Shown here: positions 10,494-19,690 of the stretch, piece by piece | How the letters are laid out: each line of letters begins with the position of its first letter | Numbering within the stretch: the first letter of the stretch is position 1 | Origin: Burkholderia sp052045245 | GTDB taxonomy: Bacteria > Pseudomonadota > Gammaproteobacteria > Burkholderiales > Burkholderiaceae | NCBI RefSeq assembly: GCF_052045245.1 | Contig: NZ_JBQEON010000014.1 | Span: 92,921 to 156,920, forward strand | Length of the DNA stretch: 64,000 nucleotides | Direction: 5' to 3' | Translations under genes and position numbers: made by a program | Notes under the pieces: generated by a model | Database searches by the model: none | Told to the model about the DNA's origin: nothing | The model's input: only the letters and a program-made list of their open reading frames with translations

Positions 10494-10522
10494 ATTATTG
10501 AGTGCGGCCGCTCGCGAAACAA
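10494..10522 (-). promoter_or_regulatory. Candidate promoter of the TetR / beta-oxidation operon
   Basis: Read on the minus strand, TTGTTT (10522-10517) and AATAAT (10499-10494) are separated by 17 bases. The -10 matches the sigma70 consensus at five of six positions, the -35 at three. The palindrome at 10467-10484 would cover the start site. Confidence 0.45.
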
Positions 10523-10642
10523 GGAAATTATTAGAAACCGGTGTCTAACCGAGCCGCTATTTTGCGCGATTCCGGCGGGTCCGGAGCGGCTTTTCCGCAC
10601 GAACGTGCGGACAGATTTCATGAAGCGGATGCTGAGTCCGTG

Positions 10643-11917
10643 TCAGTCGTAACCGCCGACCGTCAGCGCCTTCATCACGACGCGATAGGTGTTGTATGCC
10701 AGCCAGTTCAGCATACGCTCGATTCGCGGCCGTGCGGCGTACCGCGCGGCATCGATTTCGCGACCTTCGGCGAACGCGGCCGCGATCGCGTCGCGCAGCT
10801 CGTTGGTCACCGCGTCGTAGCGCACCAGCACGACATTGGCCTCATTGTTCAGCATCAGGCTCAGCGCATCCAGGTTCGACGAGCCGACCGTCGCCCAGTT
10901 GTCGTCGATCACGGCCACCTTGCCGTGCAGGATCGTCTTGTCGTATTCCGCCACGCGCACGCCCGCGCGCAGCAGCGCGTGATACAGGAACGGCACGGCC
11001 GTATCGAGCGCCGCGAACTCCTTGCGGCCGATCAGGATCCGCACGTCGACGCCGCGGCGCGCGGCGCCGGTCAGCGCGCGGCGCAGCTTGCGGCCCGGCA
11101 TGAAATACGGATTCGCGAGCAGGATCCGCTGGCGCGCCTGGCCGATCGCGGCGAGATACGCCTTCTCGATCGCACGCCGATTCACGACGTTGTCGCGCGC
11201 GACGAATGCGACGCTCGGCTCGGTCACGACTCGCAGCGCGCCGGCCTTGACCCACCGATGGCTGCGGATCCAGCGCCGGAACATGTCCGGGAACGCTGCG
11301 CCGCCGTGCAGCCCGGCCGCGTACTGCGCATACGGCTTGTGGCCGAACTGGATCCGGTGCCACTGCAGCTCGAACGCGGCGCGCACGTCGGACACCGCCG
11401 GCCCGGCCATCTCGACCGCGAAATCCCAGCGCGCGAACGGCAGCGTCGCACTGCCCTGCGTGTAGTCGTCGACGATGTTGATGCCACCGCAGAACGCGGC
11501 TGCCTGATCGATCACCGCGAGCTTGCGGTGCGTGCGCGAGAAGCCGAAGCGGCCGAACAGGAAGCGGTTGTAGATGCAGTGCTCGATGCCAGCGTCGGTC
11601 CAGGTATCGAACAGCGGCAGGCGTGCGGTGCCGATGCCGTCGGTGATCACCCGCACGCGCACACCGCGCTGCGCCGCGCGGATCAGCGCATCCGATACCG
11701 GCCGGCCGGCCGCGTCGTCGCAGAAGATGTAGGTTTCGAGCATGACCTGCTCGCGCGCGGCATCGATCCGCTCGATCAGCGCGTGGAAGAATTCGTTGCC
11801 GCTCTCGCACAGCCGCACCGTGTTGCCGGCCGTGAATGCGAGCCGCGACGCGGAGCCGCGCTCCTGCAGGAACATCTGCCGCAATTGCGCGAAGCGCTTG
11901 CGGGTTTCCGCATTCAT
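10643..11917 (-). CDS. clsB: Cardiolipin synthase ClsB-type phospholipase D protein
   Basis: Membrane-associated enzyme of the phospholipase D superfamily, 424 residues, which joins two phosphatidyl groups to make cardiolipin. Two HKD motifs are intact: HRKLAVID (His130, Lys132, Asp137) and HGKVAVID (His331 onward), each followed by the usual G-G/S and N stretch. There is no long N-terminal membrane anchor, which separates it from ClsA. ATG 11917 overlaps the nudB stop by the sequence ATGA, so translation is coupled to nudB. The frame is open further upstream, through nudB, but that part has no family similarity. Confidence 0.88.
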   Translation of the reverse strand: MNAETRKRFAQLRQMFLQERGSASRLAFTAGNTVRLCESGNEFFHALIERIDAAREQVMLETYIFCDDAAGRPVSDALIRAAQRGVRVRVITDGIGTARLPLFDTWTDAGIEHCIYNRFLFGRFGFSRTHRKLAVIDQAAAFCGGINIVDDYTQGSATLPFARWDFAVEMAGPAVSDVRAAFELQWHRIQFGHKPYAQYAAGLHGGAAFPDMFRRWIRSHRWVKAGALRVVTEPSVAFVARDNVVNRRAIEKAYLAAIGQARQRILLANPYFMPGRKLRRALTGAARRGVDVRILIGRKEFAALDTAVPFLYHALLRAGVRVAEYDKTILHGKVAVIDDNWATVGSSNLDALSLMLNNEANVVLVRYDAVTNELRDAIAAAFAEGREIDAARYAARPRIERMLNWLAYNTYRVVMKALTVGGYD

Positions 11918-12408
11918 GCGGACGAGCCGTGCGGCGCCCGCGCGAGGGCCATGCGGGCGGGCAATTGCAGGATCGCCTCGGCGTTCGACGGCGAGAAGCA
12001 TCGCGCGGCCGCTTCGCGAAACGGCAGCCACGCATGGTCGACATGCTCGCGCGGCGACAGCGTCACGTCGACGCGGTGCGGCACGCACAGGCCGAACCAG
12101 TGCTCGACGTTGCGCGTGACGCCCGGCGCATAGCGATGCAGATATTGCGGATAGATCGTGTATTCGATCCGGTGGTGCCAGTCGACCAGCGCGGTGGCCG
12201 GCACGTCGCGCGACCCGACCGCGATGCCGGTTTCCTCGGCGACTTCGCGCGCGGCCGTCAGCGCAAGCGGCTCGTCGGGTGTGTCCTTCGAGCCGGTCAC
12301 CGATTGCCAGAAATCGGGCTGGTCGGCACGCTTGATCACCAACACATCGAGTTCGGGCGTGTAGATCACGACGAGAACGGATTCGGGGATTTTCGGCGGC
12401 TTCGTCAT
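11914..12408 (-). CDS. nudB: Dihydroneopterin triphosphate diphosphatase NudB
   Basis: Nudix hydrolase that removes pyrophosphate from dihydroneopterin triphosphate in folate synthesis. The Nudix box lies at residues 39-62, with AAREVAEETGI clear; the gap between its first Gly and Glu is six residues rather than the usual five. The opening MTKPPKIPESVLVVIYTP and the WHHRIEYTIYPQYLHRYAPG stretch are NudB-like. ATG 12408 gives 164 residues and the family-type start; ATG 12426 would add six. It lies behind the aspS terminator and overlaps clsB by ATGA. Pairing with aspS and FmdB is common in this genus. Confidence 0.85.
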   Translation of the reverse strand: MTKPPKIPESVLVVIYTPELDVLVIKRADQPDFWQSVTGSKDTPDEPLALTAAREVAEETGIAVGSRDVPATALVDWHHRIEYTIYPQYLHRYAPGVTRNVEHWFGLCVPHRVDVTLSPREHVDHAWLPFREAAARCFSPSNAEAILQLPARMALARAPHGSSA

Positions 12409-12483
12409 CTTGGTTTCATGCGGCACAGGGCCGAGCGCCGGGCCTGTGCCCGATCGTGCGGCAAGTGCTGCGACTGTACCGCA

Positions 12484-12516
12484 AAAAACGAAAAAGGCGC
12501 ACCACGGCGCCTTTTC
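12484..12516 (-). terminator. Rho-independent terminator after aspS
   Basis: A nine-base-pair stem (12492-12500 with 12507-12515) rich in GC at the loop end has A/T tracts on both sides. On the minus strand it is followed by TTTTTCGTTTTTT. It separates aspS from nudB-clsB. Confidence 0.8.
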
Positions 12517-12566
12517 GTTGGATGTCGCGCGCGCGTCGCCGCGCGCACGACCGGGTGCGAACGCGC

Positions 12567-14369
12567 TTACGCCTTCGGCTGTTCCGGCTGACGCAGACGG
12601 ATGTGCAGTTCGCGCAGCTGACGCTCGTCGACCGGGCTCGGCGCCTGCGTGAGCAGATCCTGCGCACGCTGCGTCTTCGGGAACGCGATCACGTCGCGGA
12701 TCGAGTCGGCACCGGCCATCATCGTGACGATGCGGTCGAGACCGAATGCGATACCGCCGTGCGGCGGCGCGCCGTACTGCAGCGCGTCCAGCAGGAAGCC
12801 GAACTTCAGCTGCGCTTCTTCCGCGCCGATCTTCAGCGCGCGGAACACCTTGCTCTGCACTTCCTCGCGGTGGATACGCACCGAGCCGCCACCGATTTCC
12901 CAGCCGTTCAGCACCATGTCGTAGGCCTTCGCGAGGCAGCGGCCCGGATCGGTCTCGAGGTACTCGAGGTGCTCGTCCTTCGGGCTCGTGAACGGGTGGT
13001 GCGCCGCGACGTAGCGTGCATCTTCGTCGTCGTATTCGAACATCGGGAAGTCAACGACCCACAGCGGCTTCCAGCCGGCCTGGACGAGGCCGTTCGCCTT
13101 GCCGAATTCCGAATGGCCGATCTTCAGGCGCAGTGCGCCGAGGCTGTCGTTGACGACCTTCGCACGGTCGGCCGCGAAGAAGATGATGTCGCCGTCTTCA
13201 GCGCCGGTGCGCTCGAGGATCGCCGCGATCGATGCGTCGTGCAGGTTCTTGACGATCGGGCTTTGCAGGCCGTCGCGGCCCTTCGCCTTCTCGTTGACCT
13301 TGATCCATGCGAGGCCCTTCGCGCCGTAGATGCGCACGAATTCCGTGTAGCCGTCGATGTCGCCGCGCGACAGTTCGCTGCCCTTCGGCACGCGCAGCGC
13401 CGCGACACGGCCGTCCTTCGCGTTGGCCGGCGTGCTGAACACCTTGAAATCGACGTCCTTCATCGCGTCGGTCAGCTCGGTGAATTCAAGCTGCACGCGC
13501 AGGTCCGGCTTGTCCGAACCGAAACGCGCCATCGCTTCCGAGTACGGCATCACCGGGAACGTTGCGTCGAGTTCGACGTCGATCGTCGTCTTGAAGATGT
13601 GACGGATCATGTCTTCGAACAGGTCACGGATTTCCTGCTCGCCGAGGAACGACGTTTCGCAGTCGATCTGCGTGAATTCCGGCTGACGGTCGGCGCGGAG
13701 GTCTTCGTCGCGGAAGCACTTGGTGATCTGGTAGTAACGGTCGAAGTTCGCGACCATCAGCAGCTGCTTAAACAGCTGCGGCGACTGCGGCAGCGCGAAG
13801 AACTGGCCGGCGTTCACGCGCGACGGCACGAGGTAGTCGCGCGCGCCTTCCGGCGTGCTCTTCGTCAGCATCGGCGTTTCGATGTCGATGAAGCCCTGCT
13901 CGTCGAGGTACTTGCGCGCTTCGATCGCGACGCGGTAGCGCAGGCGCAGGTTGTGCTGCATCTGCGGACGGCGCAGGTCGAGCACGCGGTGCGTGAGGCG
14001 CGTCGTTTCCGACAGGTTGTCGTCGTCGAGCTGGAACGGCGGCGTGACCGACGCGTTCAGCACGATCAGCTCGTGGCACAGCACTTCGATCTTGCCGCTC
14101 TTCAGGCCGGCGTTGACCGTGCCTTCCGGACGGTTGCGCACGAGACCCTTGATCTGCACGCAGAACTCGTTGCGCACGCCTTCGGCGGTCGCGAACATGT
14201 CCGCGCGGTCCGGGTCGCACACCACCTGCACGAGGCCTTCACGATCGCGCAGGTCGATGAAGATCACACCGCCGTGATCGCGGCGGCGCTGCACCCAGCC
14301 GCACAGCGACACGGTTTGGCCCAGCAGGTGTTCGGTCACGAGACCGCAGTATTCAGTACGCATCGACAT
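12567..14369 (-). CDS. aspS: Aspartate--tRNA ligase
   Basis: Class IIb aminoacyl-tRNA synthetase, 600 residues, charging tRNA-Asp. An N-terminal OB-fold anticodon domain (residues ~1-110, GWVQRRRDHGG) is followed by the catalytic core with motif 2 (CFRDEDLRADRQPEFTQID), the bacterial GAD insertion (~300-410) and motif 3 (GIAFGLDRI) near the C-terminus. Full bacterial length, no damage seen. A second in-frame ATG two codons downstream is possible. It follows the DUF502 and fmdB genes on the same strand. Many beta-proteobacteria also mischarge tRNA-Asn with this enzyme and correct it with GatCAB; that cannot be decided here. Confidence 0.97.
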   Translation of the reverse strand: MSMRTEYCGLVTEHLLGQTVSLCGWVQRRRDHGGVIFIDLRDREGLVQVVCDPDRADMFATAEGVRNEFCVQIKGLVRNRPEGTVNAGLKSGKIEVLCHELIVLNASVTPPFQLDDDNLSETTRLTHRVLDLRRPQMQHNLRLRYRVAIEARKYLDEQGFIDIETPMLTKSTPEGARDYLVPSRVNAGQFFALPQSPQLFKQLLMVANFDRYYQITKCFRDEDLRADRQPEFTQIDCETSFLGEQEIRDLFEDMIRHIFKTTIDVELDATFPVMPYSEAMARFGSDKPDLRVQLEFTELTDAMKDVDFKVFSTPANAKDGRVAALRVPKGSELSRGDIDGYTEFVRIYGAKGLAWIKVNEKAKGRDGLQSPIVKNLHDASIAAILERTGAEDGDIIFFAADRAKVVNDSLGALRLKIGHSEFGKANGLVQAGWKPLWVVDFPMFEYDDEDARYVAAHHPFTSPKDEHLEYLETDPGRCLAKAYDMVLNGWEIGGGSVRIHREEVQSKVFRALKIGAEEAQLKFGFLLDALQYGAPPHGGIAFGLDRIVTMMAGADSIRDVIAFPKTQRAQDLLTQAPSPVDERQLRELHIRLRQPEQPKA

Positions 14370-14436
14370 GATGTTTGCTTTCGTTCGGTTTGATCAACGG
14401 GTGCCGCAACGCGCGGCCCGGGCGATGATTCTTTAC

Positions 14437-15087
14437 TTACAGCGGCGGCTCGACGGGGCGGCGGGCGGGCGCCGGAGCCGGCGCCGAAGGCGCCACGACG
14501 CCCATCGAGACGATGTACTTGAGCGCGGCATCGACCGACATGTCGAGTTCGATGACTTCGCTCTTCGGCAGCATCAGGAAGAAGCCGGACGTCGGGTTCG
14601 GCGTCGTGGGCACGTACACGCTCACGTACTCTTCCGTCAGATGGTTGACCACGTCGCCGCCGGGCGCACCGGTCAGAAACGCGATCGTATACGAGCCGCG
14701 GCGCGGGTATTCGATCAGGAGCGCCTTGCGGAACGCGTTGCCGCTGCTCGACAGCAGCGTGTCCGACACCTGCTTGACGCTCGTGTAGATCGGCCCGACG
14801 ACCGGGATGTGACGCACGACCGCGTTCCACCAGGTGACGAGCTTCTGGCCGATGAAGTTCCGCGTGGCCAGCCCGACGACGAAGATGAACGCGAGCGTCA
14901 GCACCGCGCCGATCCCCGGCAGGTGGAAGCCGAGCATCCGCTCGGGCTGCCACGATTCGGGCAGCAGGAGCAGCGTCTGGTCCATCGTGCCGATGATGAG
15001 ACCGAGCACCCACAGCGTGATCGCGAGCGGGACGAGAACCAGCAGGCCGGTCAAAAACACCGATTTCAGGGTCGTCTTTTTCATCAT
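14437..15087 (-). CDS. DUF502 family inner-membrane protein
   Basis: 216-residue integral membrane protein with two strong hydrophobic segments, at residues ~8-32 (SVFLTGLLVLVPLAITLWVL) and ~58-75 (GAVLTLAFIFVVGLATR). The conserved PVVGPIYTSVKQV and GAPGG segments follow on what is probably the cytosolic side. The C-terminus is rich in Pro and Ala. DUF502 proteins are widespread and of unknown function. Two adjacent ATG codons (15087, 15084) could start it. It lies between fmdB and aspS on the same strand, probably one operon. Confidence 0.85.
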   Translation of the reverse strand: MMKKTTLKSVFLTGLLVLVPLAITLWVLGLIIGTMDQTLLLLPESWQPERMLGFHLPGIGAVLTLAFIFVVGLATRNFIGQKLVTWWNAVVRHIPVVGPIYTSVKQVSDTLLSSSGNAFRKALLIEYPRRGSYTIAFLTGAPGGDVVNHLTEEYVSVYVPTTPNPTSGFFLMLPKSEVIELDMSVDAALKYIVSMGVVAPSAPAPAPARRPVEPPL

Positions 15088-15148
15088 CTGCCGTCAATGA
15101 GCCGCGCCGGAAGCGCGGCGTGGACGCGGCCCGACCGGGCCGCGACTG

Positions 15149-15493
15149 TCAACTGCCGGCGGCGGGCGCTGCAGCCGGGGCGGGCGCGGCGCTCGTCGTC
15201 GTACTTTCGGAACTCGTCGTAGCGGGCGCGGCTGCTGCCGGCGCGTCGGCTGCCGGCGCGGCTGCAGCCGCATCGCCGGACGCCGTCGCCGGCGCGCTGG
15301 TGCCGCCCGAGCCACCGCGGAAATCGGTGACATACCAGCCGGAACCCTTCAACTGGAAACCGGCGGCGGTGACCTGCTTGCGAAAAGCATCCTTCCCGCA
15401 TTCCGGGCACTGCGACAGCGGCGCGTCGCTCATCTTCTGGAGCACGTCCTTGGCGAAACCGCACGCTTCGCATCGATAGGCGTAGATCGGCAT
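15149..15493 (-). CDS. FmdB-family zinc-ribbon regulatory protein
   Basis: 114-residue small protein. The first 45 residues form a zinc ribbon with CxxC pairs at Cys8/Cys11 and Cys29/Cys32 and the FmdB opening MPIYAYRC; a KGSGWYVTDF stretch follows. The remaining third is a low-complexity Ala/Pro/Ser/Thr tail, probably disordered and typical for this genus. FmdB was named after a putative formamidase regulator, but the general role of the family is unknown. First gene of the run fmdB, DUF502, aspS. Confidence 0.85.
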   Translation of the reverse strand: MPIYAYRCEACGFAKDVLQKMSDAPLSQCPECGKDAFRKQVTAAGFQLKGSGWYVTDFRGGSGGTSAPATASGDAAAAAPAADAPAAAAPATTSSESTTTSAAPAPAAAPAAGS

Positions 15494-15589
15494 GGTATTT
15501 TTTCCCGCGGAAACTGGAAACGGCTTGCAAAACCTTGAATTATAGCCGAAACCCCGGCGCGCTCCGGCAACGGCTGCGACGCGCGGGCT

Positions 15590-16216
15590 TCAGCGACGGC
15601 GCCACGTGAGCCAGCGCTCGTGCCCGTCGAACACGGCCAGCGAATCGGTCACGGGCAGATCCTCGATCAGCTCGAAGTGCGGCGCGAGCAGCGCATCGAG
15701 TTCGGCGCGCTCGATGCCGAACGGCGGCCCCTTCGGTTTCTTCGTCACGAAGAAATAACCGGCCAGCAGCCCGCCGGCGGGCAGCAGTTCGGCCATCCGC
15801 GCTGCGTAGCCGGCGCGCAGGCTCGCCGGCAACGCGCACAGGAACGCGCGCTCGTACACCCACTGCACATCGAACGGCGGCCGATACGCGAAGAAATCGG
15901 CCTGCTCCACGACGTCCGCATGCGCGCCGAGCTGTGCCTTCGCGGCCGCCACCGCTTGCGCGGCGAAATCGATCGCTCGCACCGGCCAGCCGGCCTGCGC
16001 GAGCCAGCCGGCCTCCTGTGCACTGCCGCAACCGGGAATCAGCACCGCGCACGGCTCGCGCCGCTGCGCAAACGCGCGGAACCCGTCCGGCACGCCGTCG
16101 AATTCCCACGGCGTCACGCCGCGTGCGAACCGCTCGTCCCAGAACGATGCATTGCCGGGGTCGCGCGTCGCAAAATCGGCGGCGCCCGGTGCGGAGGGTT
16201 GTTTCGGTTCGGACAT
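15590..16216 (-). CDS. TPMT-like SAM-dependent methyltransferase
   Basis: 208-residue class I methyltransferase of the thiopurine S-methyltransferase-like family. ASFWDERFARGVTPWEFDG is the family's N-terminal signature, VLIPGCGSAQEAGWLAQAG is the SAM-binding loop, and ERAFLCALP follows the acidic/aromatic part of the site. Members methylate thiols, selenide/tellurite or halides; the substrate here is unknown. ATG 16216 has AAAGGA eight bases upstream. It lies 17 bases after ubiB on the same strand, probably co-transcribed, although no functional tie to ubiquinone is evident. Confidence 0.85.
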   Translation of the reverse strand: MSEPKQPSAPGAADFATRDPGNASFWDERFARGVTPWEFDGVPDGFRAFAQRREPCAVLIPGCGSAQEAGWLAQAGWPVRAIDFAAQAVAAAKAQLGAHADVVEQADFFAYRPPFDVQWVYERAFLCALPASLRAGYAARMAELLPAGGLLAGYFFVTKKPKGPPFGIERAELDALLAPHFELIEDLPVTDSLAVFDGHERWLTWRRR

Positions 16217-16233
16217 CGCTCGAATCCTTTCGG

Positions 16234-17811
16234 TCACGCGCCGTACGCGAGCGCGAGCAGCACGCGCGCGACGAGCGCGCCGACGCCGACGGCAAGACCG
16301 AAGATCAGCAGCGCCTGCATCAGCCGGTTGGTCCGTTTCTGCTCGACGAGGATCTGACGCATCAGGTCCTCGCTCGCCGCGCGCGGCGCATCGTGGCGCG
16401 CGGCCATCGCGTGATGGATCAGGCGCGGCAGTTGCGGCAGCGTCTTGCTCCACTGCGGCGCCTCGACCTTGAAGCGCTCGTACCAGCCGCGCAGGCCGAT
16501 CTGCTCGGTCATCCAGCGCTCGAGATACGGCTTCGCGGTCTTCCACAGGTCGAGCTCGGGGTCGAGCGAACGGCCGAGCCCCTCGACGTTCAGCATCGTC
16601 TTCTGCAGCAGCACGAGCTGCGGCTGAATCTCGACGTTGAAACGGCGCGACGTCGAGAACAGGCGCATCAGCACCTGGCCGAGCGAGATGTCCTTCAACG
16701 CGCGGTCGAAGTACGGCTCGCACACCGCGCGGATCGCGCTTTCGAGTTCCTCGACGCGCGTCTCGGGCGGCACCCAGCCCGACTCGAGGTGCAGCGTCGC
16801 GACGCGATGGTAATCGCGCTTGAAGAACGCGAGGAAGTTCTGCGCGAGGTAGTTCTTGTCGAAATCGGACAACGCGCCGACGATCCCGAAATCGAGCGCG
16901 ATATAGCGGCCGAACGTGTTCGGGTCGAGGCTCACCTGGATATTGCCCGGGTGCATGTCCGCATGAAAGAAGCCATCGCGGAACACCTGCGTGAAGAAGA
17001 TCTCGACGCCTTCGCGCGCGAGCTTCTTGATGTCGACGCCCGCCGAGCGCAGCGTTTCGACCTGACTGATCGGCACACCGGTCATGCGCTCCATCACGAG
17101 CACCTGCGACGTCGAGAAATCCCAGAACATCTCGGGCACGAGCAGCAGGTCGAGCCCCGCGAAGTTGCGGCGCAGCTGGCTGCCGTTCGCGGCCTCGCGC
17201 ATCAGGTCGAGCTCGTCGTGCAGGTACTTGTCGAATTCGGCGACCACTTCGCGCGGCTTCAGACGCCGGCCGTCGGGCCACATCCGCTCGGTCCACGTCG
17301 CGATGTCGCGCATCAGCGCGAGGTCGGAATCGATCACCGGCAGCATGTTCGGACGCAGCACCTTGACCGCGACGAACTTGCCCGCGTGCGGGCCCTGCTT
17401 GAGCTTCGCGAAATGCACCTGCGCGATCGACGCGCTCGCGATCGGCTCGCGCTCGAACTCGTCGAACAGCTCGTCGACCGGCGCACCGAGCGACTTCTCG
17501 ATGATCGCGATCGCGACCGCCGAATCGAACGGCGGCACCTGGTCCTGCAGCTTCGCGAGTTCGTTCGCGAAATCGACCGACAGCAGGTCGCGGCGCGTCG
17601 ACAGCACCTGGCCGAACTTCACGAAGATCGGGCCGAGGCTTTCGAGCGCGTGGCGCAACCGCACGGCAGGCGGCGACGAATAACGGCGGCCGATCGTCGT
17701 GATCCGCAGCAGCAGCCTCACGCGGCGGTCGTCGATCCGGGACAGCATCACCTCGTCGAGGCCGAAGCGGATGACGGTGTAGACAATCTTGATGAAACGG
17801 AAAATGCGCAT
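16234..17811 (-). CDS. ubiB: Ubiquinone biosynthesis kinase-like protein UbiB
   Basis: Atypical ADCK/ABC1-family protein, 525 residues, needed for aerobic ubiquinone synthesis; it has ATPase activity thought to help extract lipid intermediates from the membrane. The family KxGQ motif (KFGQVLSTR, from Lys65), the nucleotide region with SIAQVHFAKL, the catalytic loop HADMHPGN and the DFG-like LDFGIVG are all present. Two hydrophobic segments at the C-terminus (residues ~498-520) anchor it to the inner membrane. It lies 12 bases after ubiJ, the usual pairing. Confidence 0.95.
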   Translation of the reverse strand: MRIFRFIKIVYTVIRFGLDEVMLSRIDDRRVRLLLRITTIGRRYSSPPAVRLRHALESLGPIFVKFGQVLSTRRDLLSVDFANELAKLQDQVPPFDSAVAIAIIEKSLGAPVDELFDEFEREPIASASIAQVHFAKLKQGPHAGKFVAVKVLRPNMLPVIDSDLALMRDIATWTERMWPDGRRLKPREVVAEFDKYLHDELDLMREAANGSQLRRNFAGLDLLLVPEMFWDFSTSQVLVMERMTGVPISQVETLRSAGVDIKKLAREGVEIFFTQVFRDGFFHADMHPGNIQVSLDPNTFGRYIALDFGIVGALSDFDKNYLAQNFLAFFKRDYHRVATLHLESGWVPPETRVEELESAIRAVCEPYFDRALKDISLGQVLMRLFSTSRRFNVEIQPQLVLLQKTMLNVEGLGRSLDPELDLWKTAKPYLERWMTEQIGLRGWYERFKVEAPQWSKTLPQLPRLIHHAMAARHDAPRAASEDLMRQILVEQKRTNRLMQALLIFGLAVGVGALVARVLLALAYGA

Positions 17812-17823
17812 GCCCTGCGGCCC

Positions 17824-18450
17824 TCAGTGCGCGCCGCGCGGGCCGGAGCCCGTGCGCGCGCCGATTTTTTGTTCGAGTCGCTCGATCCGTTTTTCGACCC
17901 GCGCGAGCGCATCGCGCGCCCGCGCCAGTTCGGCGTCGAAGCCGCCGAGCACCGTGCGCCGGACGACTTGCGGGTTCTCGTCGAGCCAGTACTCGGCGAC
18001 GGAATCGAGCACGTTGCGGCCGGTGCGGCGCGCACGTGCGCCGGCATCGCGCACGACCGTCGCGATCCGGTATGCCGCCGCGTCGCCGACCAGCTTCGCG
18101 AGATCTTCTTCAGGTTCCCAGCGCAGATGCTCGGCCAGCTTCGCGATCTGCGTCGCGAACTCCGCGTCGCCCTCGATCTTCACGTGCTTCATCACGGCCG
18201 CCTGGCCGCCCTGCAGGAATGCGGCGACCGTATCGCCCGCGAGCGCGATCGACACGTCGACGTGTTGCGCATCGTGCGCTTCCACCGCCGACAGGTAGCC
18301 GTCGGGCTGCACGAGCAGCGTGAGCGTGACGGGCGGCACGTCGAACCGGGCGGTCTTGCCCGCGTAGGGGATCAAGCGGTCACGCGCCCACGATTCGCGC
18401 GCGAGCAGGTGATTGACAGCAGCAGCAAAAGGCTTGGCGGCAAAGGTCAT
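17824..18450 (-). CDS. ubiJ: Ubiquinone biosynthesis accessory protein UbiJ (SCP2 domain)
   Basis: 208-residue lipid-binding accessory factor of the ubiquinone synthesis complex. An SCP2-type sterol carrier domain covers about residues 20-130 (VTLTLLVQPDGYLSAV, VKIEGDAEFATQIAKL), and the C-terminal third is a predicted coiled coil (DAELARARDALARVEKRIE). SCP2 plus coiled coil, directly ahead of ubiB, is the diagnostic arrangement for UbiJ. A terminator hairpin just upstream separates it from the Tim44-like gene, so ubiJ-ubiB probably has its own promoter. Confidence 0.88.
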   Translation of the reverse strand: MTFAAKPFAAAVNHLLARESWARDRLIPYAGKTARFDVPPVTLTLLVQPDGYLSAVEAHDAQHVDVSIALAGDTVAAFLQGGQAAVMKHVKIEGDAEFATQIAKLAEHLRWEPEEDLAKLVGDAAAYRIATVVRDAGARARRTGRNVLDSVAEYWLDENPQVVRRTVLGGFDAELARARDALARVEKRIERLEQKIGARTGSGPRGAH

Positions 18451-18465
18451 CGGGGCTGGGAAAGA

Positions 18466-18500
18466 AAAAACCCGCGCAGGCCGGGCGCCCGCGCGGGTTT
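18466..18500 (-). terminator. Rho-independent terminator after the Tim44-like gene
   Basis: A ten-base-pair stem (18468-18477 with 18491-18500) with a GC-rich inner part is followed on the minus strand by TTTTTTC. It ends the ubiE/Tim44 transcript just upstream of ubiJ. Confidence 0.75.
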
Positions 18501-18614
18501 CTATTGTAACGTCGGATCGTCGGCAGACCGCGGCCAACCGCACACCCGGGCGGCAAGCGGCCGCAGTGCGGCGGCCGTCGCCCGGGCAGCCGGCAAGCCG
18601 GCCGCCGGCCACGC

Positions 18615-19649
18615 TCAGTGCGTGTTGATCTGCTGGATACCCGCGAGCAGCCAGCCCTGGCTGCCCGACTTCGACAGGTTCCACACCTCGTCGAACGGTG
18701 CCGCCGACGCATTCGCCGATTCGCGGATCAGCCCGTGGAAGCGCACGCTCGCCGACTGCTCGATGCCGCGATCCTCGATCGCGACCAGTTCCGCGTCGAG
18801 CTGCACGACATCGGTCTGGTTCGCCTCGCTGCCGCGCGAATCGAGGTCGATCTTGATCTCGGCGAACATTTCGGGGGTCGAGAACTCGCGGATGTCGGCC
18901 AGGTTGCCCTGGTCCCAGGCCGCCTGCAGTCGCACGAAGTAGACCTTCGCGCTGCGCAGGAACGCTTCGGTGTCGAAACCGGCCGGCACCTGCAGCGGTG
19001 CGGCCGCCATCGTGCCCGCCGCGCCGGCGGCCGATGCGCCGCCGCCGAACACGCCCTGCGCTTCGTTCGCGTAGCTGCTGCCGCTACCGGCATGGTTGCT
19101 GCCGGTGCTGCCTTGCTGGAACGACGGGCTCTGCGAGTAGCCGCCCGACGACGATGCCGAGCCCCCCACCGAGTACGCCGGTTCCTGCGGACGGCGGCGG
19201 TTCATGAACTTGCGGATCAGCCAGATGCCGACCATCGCGAGCAGCGCGATCACGATGACGTTCGCCATCATGCTCGCGAACGCGCCGCCGAGGCCGAAGT
19301 GCGACAGCAGCGCCGCGATGCCGAGGCCGGCCGCGAGACCGGCGATCGGCCCGAGCCAGCGCGAGCGGTTCGGCTGCGCGGCCGGCGCCGGGGCAGCCGG
19401 GTTCGCGCGCTGCGCCTGCGACGGCGCGGCCTGCTGCATCGGCTGCTGCGCGGGCGGCGTGGCCTGGCGCTGCGTGACGGTGGAGTTCTGGCGGCCGATG
19501 CTGCGCCCGCCGCCCATGCGCCGGGCTTCGGCGTCGAGCGATGCGAACGTGCCGGCCGTGAGCAGGCCGACCATCAGCAGCGTGCCGACCCGTCGAGCCC
19601 ACGGCTTCGACGGCTTGCTACGGTTGAACAACGAACGCGATTCGGACAT
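18615..19649 (-). CDS. Tim44-like domain membrane protein
   Basis: 344 residues. A short cytosolic lead is followed by a signal-like hydrophobic stretch (residues ~19-38), a low-complexity Gln/Ala/Pro linker, two further membrane segments (~98-122 and ~124-145, MMANVIVIALLAMVGIWLI) and a Gly/Ser-rich linker. The Tim44-like domain, an NTF2-type fold, occupies the last ~130 residues (FDTEAFLRSAKVYFVRLQAA to WLLAGIQQ). Mitochondrial Tim44 tethers the import motor; the bacterial proteins have no settled role. It lies 41 bases after ubiE on the same strand. Confidence 0.85.
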   Translation of the reverse strand: MSESRSLFNRSKPSKPWARRVGTLLMVGLLTAGTFASLDAEARRMGGGRSIGRQNSTVTQRQATPPAQQPMQQAAPSQAQRANPAAPAPAAQPNRSRWLGPIAGLAAGLGIAALLSHFGLGGAFASMMANVIVIALLAMVGIWLIRKFMNRRRPQEPAYSVGGSASSSGGYSQSPSFQQGSTGSNHAGSGSSYANEAQGVFGGGASAAGAAGTMAAAPLQVPAGFDTEAFLRSAKVYFVRLQAAWDQGNLADIREFSTPEMFAEIKIDLDSRGSEANQTDVVQLDAELVAIEDRGIEQSASVRFHGLIRESANASAAPFDEVWNLSKSGSQGWLLAGIQQINTH

Positions 19650-19690
19650 CAGCTTCTCCGGATGTAAGACGAATGTAGGGAAAGAACCCC

